From Betaproteobacteria bacterium (GTDB taxonomy: Bacteria > Pseudomonadota > Gammaproteobacteria > Burkholderiales > Burkholderiaceae_C), in contig JANXLW010000438.1 in assembly GCA_025354965.1 (NCBI GenBank), positions 1-6,127 on the forward strand: DNA of 6,127 nucleotides, written 5' to 3'. The notes beneath the pieces are model-generated. The model was given only the letters and a program-made list of their open reading frames with translations. It ran no database searches and was not told the origin of the DNA. How positions within the stretch are numbered: the first letter of the stretch is position 1; the number at the start of each line of letters is the position of its first letter. Below are positions 1 through 5,793 of this stretch, in pieces. A program made the position numbers and the translations under genes.

Positions 1-477
1 GGCCAGCCGCTGGCCTACAACAAGGACAACCAGGAAGACAAGGAACCGCTGTTTGACACGGTCGACACCTTGCAGGACACACTGCGGATCTTTGCCGAAA
101 TGGTGGGCGGCCAGTTCAACCCGGCGACCGGCGTGAAGGAAGGTGGCATCAACGTCAAACCCGAAGCGATGGAGCGCGCCGCCCTCAAAGGCTACGCCAC
201 CGCCACCGATCTGGCGGACTACCTGGTGAAAAAAGGTCTGCCGTTCCGTGATGCGCACGAGACCGTCGCTCACGCCGTAAAGGCGGCCATAACGCATCAA
301 GTTGATTTATCGGAGTTGCCGCTACGAGTACTGCAGGGGTTCAACCCGACCATTGAGAAAGACGTATACGAGGTGCTGTCCTTGCGCGGCTCGCTCAACG
401 CGCGTGACATTCTGGGCGGCACAGCGCCGAATCAGGTGCAAGCACAGATTGCAAGGCATCGGGTGCGGCTGGGATAG
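1..477 (+). CDS. argH: Argininosuccinate lyase, C-terminal part (5' end outside window)
   Basis: Argininosuccinate lyase splits argininosuccinate into arginine and fumarate, the last step of arginine biosynthesis, as a cytoplasmic homotetramer of the fumarase/aspartase superfamily. The window opens in frame 1 inside the gene and shows the last 158 residues before a TAG stop. The opening residues PLAYNKDNQEDKEPLFD match the conserved stretch that follows the GSSxMPQKKN signature loop in ArgH; the loop itself lies off the left edge. Further family landmarks are GYATATDLADYLVKKGLPFRDAH (split here as GYATATDLADYLV then KKGLPFRDAH), DLSELPL and a DVYEVLSLRGSLNARDILGGTAP-like tail, here ending in an ARHRVRLG terminus. 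All line up with my recollection of E. coli ArgH. A TTG at 70 is an internal codon, not a start. No frameshift or stop interrupts the visible part. The next gene begins 12 bp after the stop, so read-through transcription is plausible. Confidence 0.96.
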   Translation, partial: GQPLAYNKDNQEDKEPLFDTVDTLQDTLRIFAEMVGGQFNPATGVKEGGINVKPEAMERAALKGYATATDLADYLVKKGLPFRDAHETVAHAVKAAITHQVDLSELPLRVLQGFNPTIEKDVYEVLSLRGSLNARDILGGTAPNQVQAQIARHRVRLG

Positions 478-489
478 GGTACTTTGCCC

Positions 490-1041
490 ATGACAAGCTA
501 CCTTGCGCTATTGCGTGGCATCAATGTCTCAGGGCGCAATTCCATTCCCATGCCAGCGTTGCGGGACAGTCTTTTGCAATTGGGCTTGCGGAACGTTCAA
601 ACTTATCTACAGAGCGGCAATGTCGTTTTCCGCACCGCAAAGGCAAATGAAGCCACGCTCTCTGCGAAGATAGAAGCAACCATTGCTGAGGATTTTGGGC
701 ATGAGGTTCCCGTTTTGGTTATGCCGATGAAAGACCTGAGTCAAATCGCCAATTCGAATCCTTTGTGGCCGAAGGGCAGCGGCGAAGAGTCGCTGTTTCA
801 CTGTACCTTTCTCTTTCAGCCCATTTCTCCGGATGTTTTCCGGTCCTTGAATCTTCCCGCTGCTGCCGGCGAACGCGCAGCGTTGATTGGCGCAGCGATT
901 CTGCTGCACTGCCCGCGCGGCTACGGCAAGACAAAACTGAACAATAACTTTTTCGAGCGTGTGTTGGGCGTTGCAGCCACCACCAGAAACTGGCGCACCG
1001 TGCTTGCGCTGCAGGCGCTTGGTACTGCGCCGTGCCAATAG
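490..1041 (+). CDS. DUF1697 domain-containing protein
   Basis: This is a 183-residue protein of the DUF1697 family (Pfam name recalled, not searched); the biochemical function of the family is not known to me. Family marks visible are the N-terminal block LALLRGINVSGRNSIPM (residues 5-21), TYLQSGNVVF (38-47), and the C-terminal block GYGKTKLNNNFFERVLGV (144-161) followed by ATTRNWRTV. The length is normal for the family, and no signal peptide or membrane segment is seen, so it is probably cytosolic. I prefer the ATG at 490 over an in-frame TTG at 484, because it gives MTSYLALLRGIN, the usual family start. The ribosome binding site is poor (GATAGGG about 10 bp upstream overlaps the argH stop), which may mean translation is coupled to argH. 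Hand-counted GC over 541-780 is about 51%, below argH and lldD, which hints at a different origin or weak codon selection. Confidence 0.92.
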   Translation: MTSYLALLRGINVSGRNSIPMPALRDSLLQLGLRNVQTYLQSGNVVFRTAKANEATLSAKIEATIAEDFGHEVPVLVMPMKDLSQIANSNPLWPKGSGEESLFHCTFLFQPISPDVFRSLNLPAAAGERAALIGAAILLHCPRGYGKTKLNNNFFERVLGVAATTRNWRTVLALQALGTAPCQ

Positions 1042-1058
1042 GGCGTCTGCGCAAATTT

Positions 1059-1089
1059 ATTTCAAACCTCCCCCTGCACATTTCAAACC
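1059..1089 (+). repeat. 10-bp direct repeat, 21 bp apart, upstream of the hydroxy-acid dehydrogenase
   Basis: ATTTCAAACC occurs at 1059-1068 and again, identically, at 1080-1089. The start-to-start distance is 21 bp, two turns of B-DNA, so both copies face the same side of the helix. They sit 50-80 bp before the start codon of the downstream gene, in a 97-bp gap, where an activator or repressor site would be expected. No regulator is identified and no clear -35/-10 pair is visible, so the regulatory role is inferred from position and spacing only. Confidence 0.4.
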
Positions 1090-1125
1090 AGCCTGTCGGG
1101 CCAGCCGCTACCATCCAGATAAATC

Positions 1126-1133
1126 AAAGGAGA
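1126..1133 (+). promoter_or_regulatory. Strong Shine-Dalgarno for the hydroxy-acid dehydrogenase
   Basis: AAAGGAGA with GGAG at 1129-1132 lies 6 nt before the ATG at 1139. It decides the start: the reading frame is open back to 959, inside the DUF1697 gene, but only the ATG at 1139 has a good ribosome binding site and gives the family-typical N-terminus. Confidence 0.8.
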
Positions 1134-1138
1134 CTGTC

Positions 1139-2290
1139 ATGCCTGTCATCACCAACATCGAAGACCTGCGCGTTCTGGCCGAGAAGCGTGTGCCGCGCAT
1201 GTTCTACGACTATGCCGACTGCGGTTCCTGGACCGAGAGCACCTACCGCGCCAACGAGTCCGATTTTCAGAGCATCAAGCTGCGCCAGCGCGTCGCCATC
1301 AACATGGAACATCGCAGCACGCGCACCCAGCTTGTCGGGCAGGACGTCGCCATGCCGGTGGCCCTGGCACCGGTCGGCTCCACCGGCATGCAACACGCCG
1401 ATGGTGAAATCCTGGCAGCGCGCGCCGCGGAAAAATTCGGTGTGCCGTTCACGCTCTCGACCATGAGCATTTGCTCGATCGAAGACGTGGCGGCCAACAC
1501 CACCCGACCGTTCTGGTTCCAACTCTATGTGATGCGCGACCGCGGCTTCATCGAGCGCCTGATAGCGCGCGCGCAGGCCGCGAATTGCTCCGCCCTGGTG
1601 CTGACGCTGGACCTGCAAATCCTCGCCCAGCGCAACAAGGACCTGAAGAATGGGCTCTCGGTGCCGGTGAAGCCAACCCTGTCGAGCCTGCTCAACCTGA
1701 TGACCAAGCCGCGCTGGTGCCTTGGCATGGCAGGCACGCGGCGGCGTCAGTTCGGCAACATCGTCGGTCACGTCAGCGGCGTCGACGACGTGAGCTCCCT
1801 GTCGGAATGGACTACCAGGCAGTTCGACCCGACACTGAACTGGGCCGACGTCGAGTGGATCAAGAAGCGCTGGGGCGGCAAGCTGATCCTCAAGGGTATT
1901 CAGGACGTGGAGGACGCACGCCTGGCCGTCAACTCGGGCGCTGACGCGCTGATTGTGTCTAACCATGGCGGGCGTCAACTGGACGGTGCCGAGTCTTCCA
2001 TTCGCGCCCTGCCCGCCATCGTGGACGCAGTGGGCAAGCAGATCGAAGTGCACATGGACGGCGGCATCAGAAGCGGGCAGGATGTGCTCAAGGCACGCGC
2101 CCTCGGTGCGCAAGGCGTCTACATCGGACGCTCCTACATCTACGGCCTGGGCGCCATGGGCGAAGCCGGCGTGACCAAGTCGCTGGAGATCATTCACAAG
2201 GAGCTGGATATCACCATGGCATTTTGCGGGCGCACCGACATCAATACGGTGGACAAATCGATTCTGTTGACGGGGAGCTATCCGACTTGA
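1139..2290 (+). CDS. lldD: FMN-dependent alpha-hydroxy-acid dehydrogenase (L-lactate dehydrogenase type)
   Basis: This 383-residue flavoprotein belongs to the family of LldD, flavocytochrome b2 and glycolate oxidase, a TIM barrel that oxidises an L-2-hydroxy acid to the 2-keto acid with FMN. LldD members pass electrons to the respiratory chain at the inner membrane face. Residues matching known active-site positions are Y25 (in YDYADCG), Y130 (FQLYV), D158 (TLDLQ), K252 (LILKG), and H276 with R279 (SNHGGRQLDG), H276 being the catalytic base. The phosphate-binding parts DGGIRSGQDVLKA and YIGRSYIYGLGAMGEAG are present. Length and ends are normal, with no cytochrome b2 domain and no signal peptide. 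One oddity is LAQR at 162-165, where relatives I recall have LGQR, LGRR or PGAR, so a well-conserved Gly is Ala163. The substrate (lactate, glycolate, mandelate or other) cannot be fixed from sequence, so the symbol reflects family rather than proven substrate. No lactate permease or LldR regulator is adjacent. Confidence 0.93.
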   Translation: MPVITNIEDLRVLAEKRVPRMFYDYADCGSWTESTYRANESDFQSIKLRQRVAINMEHRSTRTQLVGQDVAMPVALAPVGSTGMQHADGEILAARAAEKFGVPFTLSTMSICSIEDVAANTTRPFWFQLYVMRDRGFIERLIARAQAANCSALVLTLDLQILAQRNKDLKNGLSVPVKPTLSSLLNLMTKPRWCLGMAGTRRRQFGNIVGHVSGVDDVSSLSEWTTRQFDPTLNWADVEWIKKRWGGKLILKGIQDVEDARLAVNSGADALIVSNHGGRQLDGAESSIRALPAIVDAVGKQIEVHMDGGIRSGQDVLKARALGAQGVYIGRSYIYGLGAMGEAGVTKSLEIIHKELDITMAFCGRTDINTVDKSILLTGSYPT

Positions 2291-2292
2291 GG

Positions 2293-2367
2293 TTTTCTTC
2301 TTCTTTTTTTCATTCTTCCCATTTTATTTTTTCCCCCACTCACTCCCCCCCGCCCCTCTCTCGCCCC
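2293..2367 (-). other. Polypyrimidine tract with G-quadruplex motif on the - strand
   Basis: Directly after the lldD stop, 64 of the 70 bases at 2293-2362 are pyrimidines on the + strand. The first half is T-rich (T7 at 2304-2310, T6 at 2327-2332). The second half carries C-runs at 2333-2337, 2345-2351, 2353-2356 and 2364-2367. Read on the - strand these are four runs of at least four G, separated by loops of 7, 1 and 7 nt, which satisfies the canonical G3+N1-7 quadruplex rule with possible four-tetrad stacks. The G-rich strand is the template for transcription of lldD, so a folded quadruplex, together with the U-rich RNA made just before it, could slow or stop RNA polymerase. The motif is read directly; its folding and role are inferred. 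Confidence 0.6.
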
Positions 2368-2392
2368 GCCGGGCGAAACGGGGGAGCCTCAT

Positions 2393-2445
2393 GTGGCCGC
2401 GTGTCCAAAGGTGGGAAAATTGGACGAGTGCTGGGCGTTGGCCAC
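2393..2445. repeat. Nested inverted repeats (possible structured RNA or cruciform)
   Basis: An outer perfect 6-bp pair, GTGGCC at 2393-2398 with GGCCAC at 2440-2445, encloses an inner perfect 6-bp pair, GTCCAA at 2403-2408 with TTGGAC at 2420-2425, leaving an 11-nt loop. The two stems are joined by unpaired stretches of 4 and 14 nt. No T-run follows on either strand, so it is not a standard intrinsic terminator. It may be a structured RNA element or chance; two nested stems in 53 bp make chance less likely but not excluded. Confidence 0.35.
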
Positions 2446-2510
2446 AGCGTGACGAAAAGGTCAGAACAAAGCGTTCCAATGATTTGGTAGAGCGCGCCCG
2501 CTGGCGGTAC

Positions 2511-2562
2511 AACAATTTTGAATTGTTCTCATCAATCAAAAACGGCGATTCTGAGAATTCAA
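2511..2562. repeat. Overlapping alternative stems with a 17-bp dyad
   Basis: AACAATT (2511-2517) and AATTGTT (2521-2527) form a perfect 7-bp inverted repeat around TTG, the shape of an operator half-site pair. The right half is also part of a second, longer arm: TTGAATTGTTCTCA (2518-2531) pairs with TGAGAATTCAA (2552-2562) to give 6 + 5 bp with a 3-nt bulge. The two foldings share bases 2518-2527 and exclude each other in RNA. No T-run directly follows the second stem (TAAAAG follows). The function is unknown. Confidence 0.35.
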
Positions 2563-2662
2563 TAAAAGTTGCCACGAGCAAACGTCAATACCCGCTGAGG
2601 CTGGTTGCCGACATTCGTCCTCCTGCTTTCCCCACCCAAGAGCAGCCATTTGTACCCAACAC

Positions 2663-2703
2663 CTAATCATTTGACGGCAGAATCAATTCTGTGTTGAGAT
2701 TAG
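2663..2703 (+). promoter_or_regulatory. Possible promoter/operator region of the DUF1992 gene
   Basis: TTGACG at 2671-2676 matches five of six bases of the sigma-70 -35 box. The best -10 at suitable spacing is poor (TGAGAT at 2695-2700, 18-nt spacer, 3 of 6). Inside the spacer lies CAGAATCAATTCTG (2678-2691), two 6-bp inverted arms around CA, and outside it CTAATC (2663-2668) pairs with GATTAG (2698-2703). A palindrome between the promoter boxes would be a typical repressor position. The dyads are certain as sequence; the promoter reading is weak. Confidence 0.3.
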
Positions 2704-2725
2704 TCAATTTGAAGAGGATGGAACC

Positions 2726-3079
2726 ATGAACGCTAATGAGCAAAAGCGGCAAAATCGATTGCGACTGGTCGAAGACCACATTGGCAGGTCACTCGCCGAA
2801 TCCGAAAGGAGCGGAGAACTGAGGTCGGCGTCGAACTTTGGAAAGCCACTGAATTTTGGTGATGGGTTTGCAGCAACCCCTGAAGAATTGAGAATGGGCT
2901 TCAAAATTCTCAAGGACGCAGGTTATGTCCCGCCCGAGGTAGAACTGATGCGGGAAATTGAGGCGCTCATTCGCACGATAGACAGCGCGACCAATGAGGA
3001 AGAAGTTTTCCAGAAAAGGGCGCAACTTGCTTACATGCGACAGAAACTTGCAATGAGTATGGAACGGCTTAAAGGGTAG
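2726..3079 (+). CDS. DUF1992 family protein (DnaJ-C28-like, YhdN-like)
   Basis: This is a 117-residue protein of the DUF1992 family, also called the DnaJ homologue subfamily C member 28 conserved domain. It contains no J domain and no HPD motif, so a co-chaperone role should not be assumed. Family marks are the N-terminal helix with EDHIGRSLAESERSGEL (16-32), GKPLNF (39-44), and the core LRMGFKILKDAGYVPPEV (55-72), which parallels the GYRLLKNAGCLPPEL segment I recall from E. coli YhdN. The rest (73-117) is charged and probably helical. It looks soluble and cytosolic. The ribosome binding site AGAGGA at 2713-2718 is 7 nt before the ATG, supporting this start. GC over 2761-3060 is about 51% by hand count, lower than both neighbours. 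The gene stands alone after a 435-bp gap and converges with the acetyltransferase 35 bp downstream. No function is known to me. Confidence 0.88.
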   Translation: MNANEQKRQNRLRLVEDHIGRSLAESERSGELRSASNFGKPLNFGDGFAATPEELRMGFKILKDAGYVPPEVELMREIEALIRTIDSATNEEEVFQKRAQLAYMRQKLAMSMERLKG

Positions 3080-3114
3080 CGCACTTGATTCATCGGAGGC
3101 ATGAGTGGGGGAAA
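3080..3114. other. 35-bp convergent gap without a clear terminator
   Basis: The stops of the DUF1992 gene (+) and the acetyltransferase gene (-) are 35 bp apart. The only dyad is TCAT/ATGA around CGGAGGC, with CAC/GTG outside it across a 5-nt bulge. No T-run follows on either strand. I see no intrinsic terminator; the transcripts may overlap or end by Rho. Confidence 0.5.
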
Positions 3115-5793
3115 TTACAGCAACTGCGTCACCAGTTTGAAATCAGCGTCATCAGGAAACGGTTTGATGGCAAAGCCCAGGCCTTTCATCAGCTTGAGCA
3201 TGGTCGGGTTTTTGGCCAGCACCAGCCCCTCAATCTCGGTCAGGCCTTTTTCGCGGGCGACCTCCATGATGGAGAGCATCAGGCGCGAGCCAAGTCCTTT
3301 GCCGCTGAAGTCGTCTGCCACCACCAGCGAGAACTCGCAGCTGGTGCGGTCCGGGTTGCTGATGTAGCGCGACACGCCAACGATACGCGCCACCTCGGTT
3401 GCTTCACCCTCGGCGTCCACGCGCTGTTCCTTGCACACCGCCACCAGCGCCATTTCGCGGTCGTAATCAATAAGTGTGAAACGCGCCAGCATGGTGGCAG
3501 GCAACTCCTGCATGCTTGAGACGAAGCGAAAATAGCGGCTCTCGGGCGACAGGCCGCGCACAAACTCCTGCAACATGGCGGCATCTTCCGGGTGCACCGG
3601 TCGCACCGTGTATTCGCCGCCGCCCGGCAGCGGCCAAACCTGCTCATGGCGCGAAGGATACGGGAGAATCGCCAGATGGTTGTAGTTGCGCGCCGAGGGC
3701 GGCGCGCTCTCGATCACGATGCGGGCATCCACCGCCAGCGCGCCGGACTCATCCACAATGATAGGGTTGATGTCCATCTCGCGCAGTTGCGGCAACTCGC
3801 ACACCATTTCAGACACTCGCAGCAGCACCTGCTCCAGTGCCTCCATGTTGACTGGCGCTGCACCGCGCCATTCACCCAGCGTCTCGGCGACGCGGGCACG
3901 CTCGATCAGGCGGCGTGCCAGAAACTGGTTCAACGGTGGCAACTCCATGGCGCGGTCATTCATCAGCTCAATCATGGTGCCGCCGGCGCCAAATGCGATC
4001 ACCGGGCCAAACGGGTCATCTGTCACCATGCCGACGTAGATTTCGCGGCCGCGTTTCTGGTTCGACATGTTCTGCACGGTGACACCGTTGATGCGCGCGT
4101 CGGGCTGCAACTTGGTCACGGTTTGCATCATCTCCAGGAAGGTATCGCGCACGCCCACTGCATTGACCACGTTGAGCGCGACACCCTGCACGTCAGATTT
4201 ATGACTGATATCGGGCGAGTCAATTTTGAGCGCTACCGGGAAGCCCAGTTGGGTCGCGATCATGATGGCTTCGTTGGCGCTGTGCGCCAACATGGTGCGG
4301 GTCACGGGTATGTGAAAGGCAGCCAGCAGAGCTTTGGATTCCATCTCGGTCAGCACCTTGCGCCGCTCGGCCAGCACGCTTTCGATCAGCATGCGCGCGC
4401 CCTCAACATCGGGTTTGGCCAGATGAGACAACGGCGTCGGTGTCTGTTGCAGCAACTGCTGATTCCGGTAGAAAGATGCGATGTTGCCAAACGCACCAAC
4501 GGCGGCTTCAGGCGTGCGAAAGGTGGGGATGGCAGCCTCGTTCAGGATGCGTCGGGCCTCACCCACTGTGGCGTCGCCCATCAGGCAGGTCAACATCGGC
4601 TTGCCCAGCAGCTTGTTGGTGTGAGCCAGTGCTTGGGCAATGCTGGCGCTGTCAACCCCCATTTTTGGCGAATAAATGGCCAGCACACCATCGATCTGGC
4701 GCGCCTTGCCAGCCGATTCAATTGCCGCTTTAAAGTGCTCGGGACCGGCATCCTCAGAGATATCGATCAAATCAGACAAGCTGGCCAGCGGCGGCAATTG
4801 AGTCTTCAACTCTTGCGCCTGCTCCGGCGTCAGACTGGCCAGCAGCAGATTAATTTCACTGATCCAGTCAGCTGCCAGTACACCGGGGCCACCGCCGTTG
4901 GTCACAATGGCCAATCTTCGGTCCACCGGGCGGTAGCGCGACGCCAGGCATTTGGCGGCTGAGAATAACTGCATGAACGAGCGCACCCGCACCGCGCCGG
5001 CACGGCGCAAGGCGGCGTCAAAAACGTCGTCACTGCCGACGATAGAACCCGAATGCGTCAGCGCGGCCCGGTTGCCCGCCGGCTTGCGCCCTGCCTTCAG
5101 CACCACCACCGGCTTGGCGTTGGCGGCGGCGCGCAAAGCGCTCATGAAACGGCGCGCGTTGCTGATGCCCTCGAGGTAAACAACGATACTGTGGGTGTGC
5201 GCGTCGGCAGCCAAAAAATCCAGCACCTGCGCCATATCGACGGCGGTATTGGGCCCCAGCGACACCACGGTCGAAAACCCGACACCGTTTTTTTGCGCCC
5301 AGTCGAGAATCGAAGCCGTCAGCGCACCCGATTGCGACACCAGCGCCAATGGGCCCGGCGCGCTCAAGGCGCCGGCCACACTGGCGTTGAGTTGCAGATG
5401 CGGGCGCTGAAAGCCAAGACAATTGGGCCCCAGCAAATGAATCCCATCACGCCGCGCGATTCGGTGCAACTCGGCGGCATGCGCCGCGTCGATACCGCTG
5501 GAGATCACGAGCGCAGCGCGACACTTGATGCGTCCGGCAATTTCCAGCGCCGATGCCACCTCTGTCGGCGCCACTGCAATGATTGCCAGGTCGGCCTGGG
5601 TATGCGCCAGATCGGCCAGCGTACCACTGGCGTGAACATCCAGAAACACCAGTGTGCCGGCAAAGCGCTGCGCCCGCAGCGCCTGATGCAGGGCGCGCGC
5701 CTGCATCGTCTGCGAGTCCGGATCGTCCGCTTTGCCGGCAAATACTGCAATCGAGCTGGGCGAAAAAAGTGGCGTCAGAAAGTGCTTATCCAT
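3115..5793 (-). CDS. Acyl-CoA synthetase (NDP-forming)-like / GNAT protein lysine acetyltransferase fusion (Pat/YfiQ-like)
   Basis: This 892-residue protein has the Pat/YfiQ (PatZ, Pka) layout: a CoA-binding Rossmann-like domain (about 8-140), succinyl-CoA-ligase-like domains (about 148-440), an ATP-grasp domain (about 477-695) and a C-terminal GNAT domain (about 727-892). Pat relatives acetylate lysines, notably on acetyl-CoA synthetase, to switch it off. Visible marks are GPNCLG (122-127), LVSQSGAL (151-158), ALTHSGSIVGSD (244-255), HKSDVQGVAL (531-540), GPVIAFGAGGTMIEL (596-610), DINPIIV (674-680), IDYDREMALVAV (775-786), and the acetyl-CoA loop SGKGLGS (830-836). E820 in CEFSLVV aligns with the proposed catalytic Glu of Pat. 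The N-terminal GASxxPGSxG-type glycine motif is degenerate here (AVFAGKADDPDS). His247 sits where the phosphorylated His of NDP-forming synthetases lies, whereas E. coli YfiQ as I recall it has no His there. The start ATG has only a weak TGGA site 7 nt upstream. The gene is transcribed divergently from dinB. The family is sure; the protein substrate is inferred. Confidence 0.93.
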   Translation of the reverse strand: MDKHFLTPLFSPSSIAVFAGKADDPDSQTMQARALHQALRAQRFAGTLVFLDVHASGTLADLAHTQADLAIIAVAPTEVASALEIAGRIKCRAALVISSGIDAAHAAELHRIARRDGIHLLGPNCLGFQRPHLQLNASVAGALSAPGPLALVSQSGALTASILDWAQKNGVGFSTVVSLGPNTAVDMAQVLDFLAADAHTHSIVVYLEGISNARRFMSALRAAANAKPVVVLKAGRKPAGNRAALTHSGSIVGSDDVFDAALRRAGAVRVRSFMQLFSAAKCLASRYRPVDRRLAIVTNGGGPGVLAADWISEINLLLASLTPEQAQELKTQLPPLASLSDLIDISEDAGPEHFKAAIESAGKARQIDGVLAIYSPKMGVDSASIAQALAHTNKLLGKPMLTCLMGDATVGEARRILNEAAIPTFRTPEAAVGAFGNIASFYRNQQLLQQTPTPLSHLAKPDVEGARMLIESVLAERRKVLTEMESKALLAAFHIPVTRTMLAHSANEAIMIATQLGFPVALKIDSPDISHKSDVQGVALNVVNAVGVRDTFLEMMQTVTKLQPDARINGVTVQNMSNQKRGREIYVGMVTDDPFGPVIAFGAGGTMIELMNDRAMELPPLNQFLARRLIERARVAETLGEWRGAAPVNMEALEQVLLRVSEMVCELPQLREMDINPIIVDESGALAVDARIVIESAPPSARNYNHLAILPYPSRHEQVWPLPGGGEYTVRPVHPEDAAMLQEFVRGLSPESRYFRFVSSMQELPATMLARFTLIDYDREMALVAVCKEQRVDAEGEATEVARIVGVSRYISNPDRTSCEFSLVVADDFSGKGLGSRLMLSIMEVAREKGLTEIEGLVLAKNPTMLKLMKGLGFAIKPFPDDADFKLVTQLL

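Larger units (their letters stand above)
2291..2725. other. 435-bp gene-free region rich in inverted repeats
   Basis: No reading frame here is convincing. A 91-aa frame on + (2391-2666) and an 85-aa frame on - (2324-2581) match nothing I know, have no good ribosome binding site and cross the low-complexity tract. From left to right the region holds a T-rich then C-rich polypyrimidine tract with a G-quadruplex pattern (2293-2367), a small GC hairpin (2362-2375), a nested pair of inverted repeats (2393-2445), overlapping alternative stems (2511-2562), and a palindrome with a possible -35 box before the DUF1992 gene (2663-2703). From about 2500 on it is clearly richer in A and T than the flanking genes. 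It is long for a gap between housekeeping genes and could contain a small RNA or the remains of a lost gene or mobile element; no transposase fragment is recognised. Confidence 0.7.

Noticed and set aside
959..1138. 60-residue N-terminal extension of the hydroxy-acid dehydrogenase
   Set aside because: It would overlap the DUF1697 gene, has no homology to the family and lacks a ribosome binding site, while the ATG at 1139 has a strong one.
1124..2197. 357-codon open frame on - opposite lldD
   Set aside because: It is a shadow of the GC-rich codon pattern of lldD; the translation has no family marks and the + frame carries all the catalytic motifs.
2360..2388. GC hairpin (CTCGCCCCG with CGGGGGAG, or CGCCC with GGGCG) as an intrinsic terminator
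   Set aside because: No T-run follows on either strand; the T-rich tract precedes it on +. It overlaps the G-quadruplex motif and is better treated with that.
2324..2581. 85-codon frame on - in the intergenic region
   Set aside because: It ends in the G-rich low-complexity tract and has no recognisable features.
2391..2666. 91-codon frame on + in the intergenic region
   Set aside because: No recognisable domain, no ribosome binding site, and it runs through inverted repeats; judged to be chance.
3592..4962. 456-codon open frame on + inside the acetyltransferase gene
   Set aside because: It is antisense to a gene with clear domain homology throughout, its translation is rich in His/Gln/Arg with no recognisable motif, and long antisense frames are common in high-GC genes.
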